This document shows, piece after piece, positions 4,572 through 5,628 of a stretch of DNA of 5,628 bases. The DNA lies in NCBI GenBank assembly GCA_003153335.1, contig PLYG01000526.1, positions 4,635 through 10,262 on the forward strand, in the 5' to 3' direction. The translations under genes were made by a program, and so were the position numbers. Within the stretch, counting starts at the first letter, position 1. The number at the start of each line of letters is the position of its first letter. Source of the DNA: Betaproteobacteria bacterium (lineage in GTDB: Bacteria > Pseudomonadota > Gammaproteobacteria > Burkholderiales > Casimicrobiaceae). Below the pieces are notes generated by a model that did no database searches, was not told the origin of the DNA, and saw nothing but the letters and a program-made list of their open reading frames with translations.

Positions 4572-5628
4572 ATGGAATTTACCATAAAGAGCGGCAGTCC
4601 GGAGAAGCAGCGCACAGCCTGCGTCGTGGTTGGCGTATTCGATAATCGCAAGCTAACGCTGTCTGCGGAACTGATTGATCGGGTCGCCAACGGCTATTTG
4701 AGCGAGATCATCCGGCGCGGCGACATGGAGGGCAAGCTCGGCTCTTCGCTGCTCTTGCACAATGTTCCCGGCACACTTTCCGACCGGGTGCTGCTGGTTG
4801 GGCTGGGCAAGGAGCGCGAGTTTCGCGAAGCCGAGTTTCGCCAGGCCCTGCGCACGGCAGTAAAACTGCTCAATGAAACCGGTTCTTATGAAGCGGTTAT
4901 TTATGTGACCGAAGAATCGGTCAAGAAGCGCGACATCGGCTGGCGGATCGAGCATGCAGTCGTGATGGCGATGGAAGCCGTCTATCGCTTCGACCAGATG
5001 AAAAGCAATCCACCCGAGCTGCGGCGTCCATTGCGCAAGCTCACGCTGTCGGTGCCTCAGCGCAGCAATCTCGCGACCGGCGAGGCCGCGGTCAACCGCG
5101 GATTGGCGATCGCCAGTGGCATCAAGCTGGCGAAAGATCTAGGCAACCTGCCCGGAAACGTCTGCACGCCGGTCTATCTGGGCGAACAGGCGCTGTTGCT
5201 GGCCAAGGATTTCGCCGGCGTCAAGGCGACGGTGCTCGATCGCGCGGAAATCGAAAAACTGGGCATGGGTTCGTTCCTGTCGGTGACCAACGGGAGCGCG
5301 CAGCCGCCGCGGTTCATCGTGCTCGAATATTACGGCGCGACAAGAAAGCAAAAGCCGGTGGTTCTTGTGGGCAAAGGCATCACATTTGACGCCGGAGGTA
5401 TTTCGCTCAAGCCCGGTGAGGCGATGGACGAAATGAAATACGACATGTGCGGCGCGGGCAGCGTGCTGGGCGTGTTCAGGAGCCTCGGCGAATTGAAGCC
5501 ACCCGTCAATGTGGTCGGGCTGATCGCCACTTGCGAAAACATGCCGGGCTCGCGGGCAACCAAGCCGGGCGACGTGGTCAAGAGCATGTCGGGGCAAACG
5601 ATCGAGATTCTCAATACCGACGCCGAAG
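4572..5628 (+). CDS. pepA: Leucyl aminopeptidase PepA (3' end beyond the window)
   Basis: Cytosolic M17-family metallo-aminopeptidase that removes N-terminal residues from peptides. In E. coli the same protein also binds DNA as a regulator and a XerCD accessory factor; that second role is known for the family member, not shown here. 352 codons of an expected ~500 are present and open to the edge. The N terminus MEFTIKSGSPEKQR is almost identical to E. coli PepA. In the catalytic domain the two-metal ligands are visible: K268 and D273 in GKGITFDAGG, D291 in KYDMCG, and D350 and E352 in NTDAE. Lysine K280 in SLKP is the catalytic lysine. The window stops right at E352, so the following active-site arginine is not seen. 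AGGTGA four bases before the ATG is a plausible ribosome site. An in-frame ATG at 4527 would add 15 residues, but it overlaps the -10 box and lies upstream of the predicted transcription start, so it was rejected. Confidence 0.96.
   Translation, partial: MEFTIKSGSPEKQRTACVVVGVFDNRKLTLSAELIDRVANGYLSEIIRRGDMEGKLGSSLLLHNVPGTLSDRVLLVGLGKEREFREAEFRQALRTAVKLLNETGSYEAVIYVTEESVKKRDIGWRIEHAVVMAMEAVYRFDQMKSNPPELRRPLRKLTLSVPQRSNLATGEAAVNRGLAIASGIKLAKDLGNLPGNVCTPVYLGEQALLLAKDFAGVKATVLDRAEIEKLGMGSFLSVTNGSAQPPRFIVLEYYGATRKQKPVVLVGKGITFDAGGISLKPGEAMDEMKYDMCGAGSVLGVFRSLGELKPPVNVVGLIATCENMPGSRATKPGDVVKSMSGQTIEILNTDAE

Noticed and set aside
5139..5597. Minus-strand open frames opposite pepA
   Set aside because: The plus strand carries the M17 catalytic domain with all metal ligands; the antisense translations look like GC-rich shadow frames.
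1..5628. CRISPR array, toxin-antitoxin pair, phage genes, defence system or biosynthetic cluster
   Set aside because: There are no regularly spaced short repeats, and every supported gene is a conserved housekeeping gene.

Overview
The window is an ordinary-looking stretch of a GC-rich proteobacterial chromosome, most likely from a betaproteobacterium. The placement rests on the close match of every protein to its Escherichia coli counterpart, and on the neighbourhood tRNA-Pro / ispB / divergent rplU-rpmA and lptFG / divergent pepA, which is common in Beta- and Gammaproteobacteria. LptF/LptG imply an outer membrane with lipopolysaccharide. An IspB-type enzyme implies a long-chain (probably C40) quinone side chain. 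The genus cannot be named from this sequence alone.

Layout, left to right. Positions 1-74 (minus) hold a tRNA-Pro with anticodon CGG. Positions 127-1104 (minus) encode IspB, the octaprenyl diphosphate synthase for ubiquinone side chains. A 363-base intergenic region (1105-1467) follows. It holds an exact TATAAT for ispB, a fold-back repeat (copy A, 1148-1313), a strong sigma-70-type promoter for the ribosomal operon, and an untranslated leader. rplU (L21, 1468-1779) and rpmA (L27, 1795-2061) form a short plus-strand operon. It ends in an 11-bp hairpin across the rpmA stop codon, followed by an intrinsic terminator. Copy B of the repeat (2148-2314) fills the gap to the convergent lptFG operon. 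lptG (2333-3406) and lptF (3403-4491), both minus, overlap by 4 bases and encode the inner-membrane half of the LPS exporter. An 80-base divergent promoter region (4492-4571) leads to pepA (4572 to the window end, plus), which encodes leucyl aminopeptidase and is cut by the window edge.

The genes are housekeeping functions: translation (tRNA, L21, L27), quinone biosynthesis (IspB), LPS transport (LptFG) and peptide turnover (PepA). No phage, defence, CRISPR or other accessory system is visible.

The feature that the genes do not explain is the pair of ~166-base fold-back repeats. They are about 80-85% identical by hand alignment, share near-perfect terminal inverted repeats, lie in the same direction, and begin exactly 1000 bases apart on either side of the rplU-rpmA transcription unit. 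They look like a dispersed non-autonomous element (MITE- or REP/BIME-like). Copy A abuts the ispB promoter and copy B abuts the end of lptG, so they may also affect expression.
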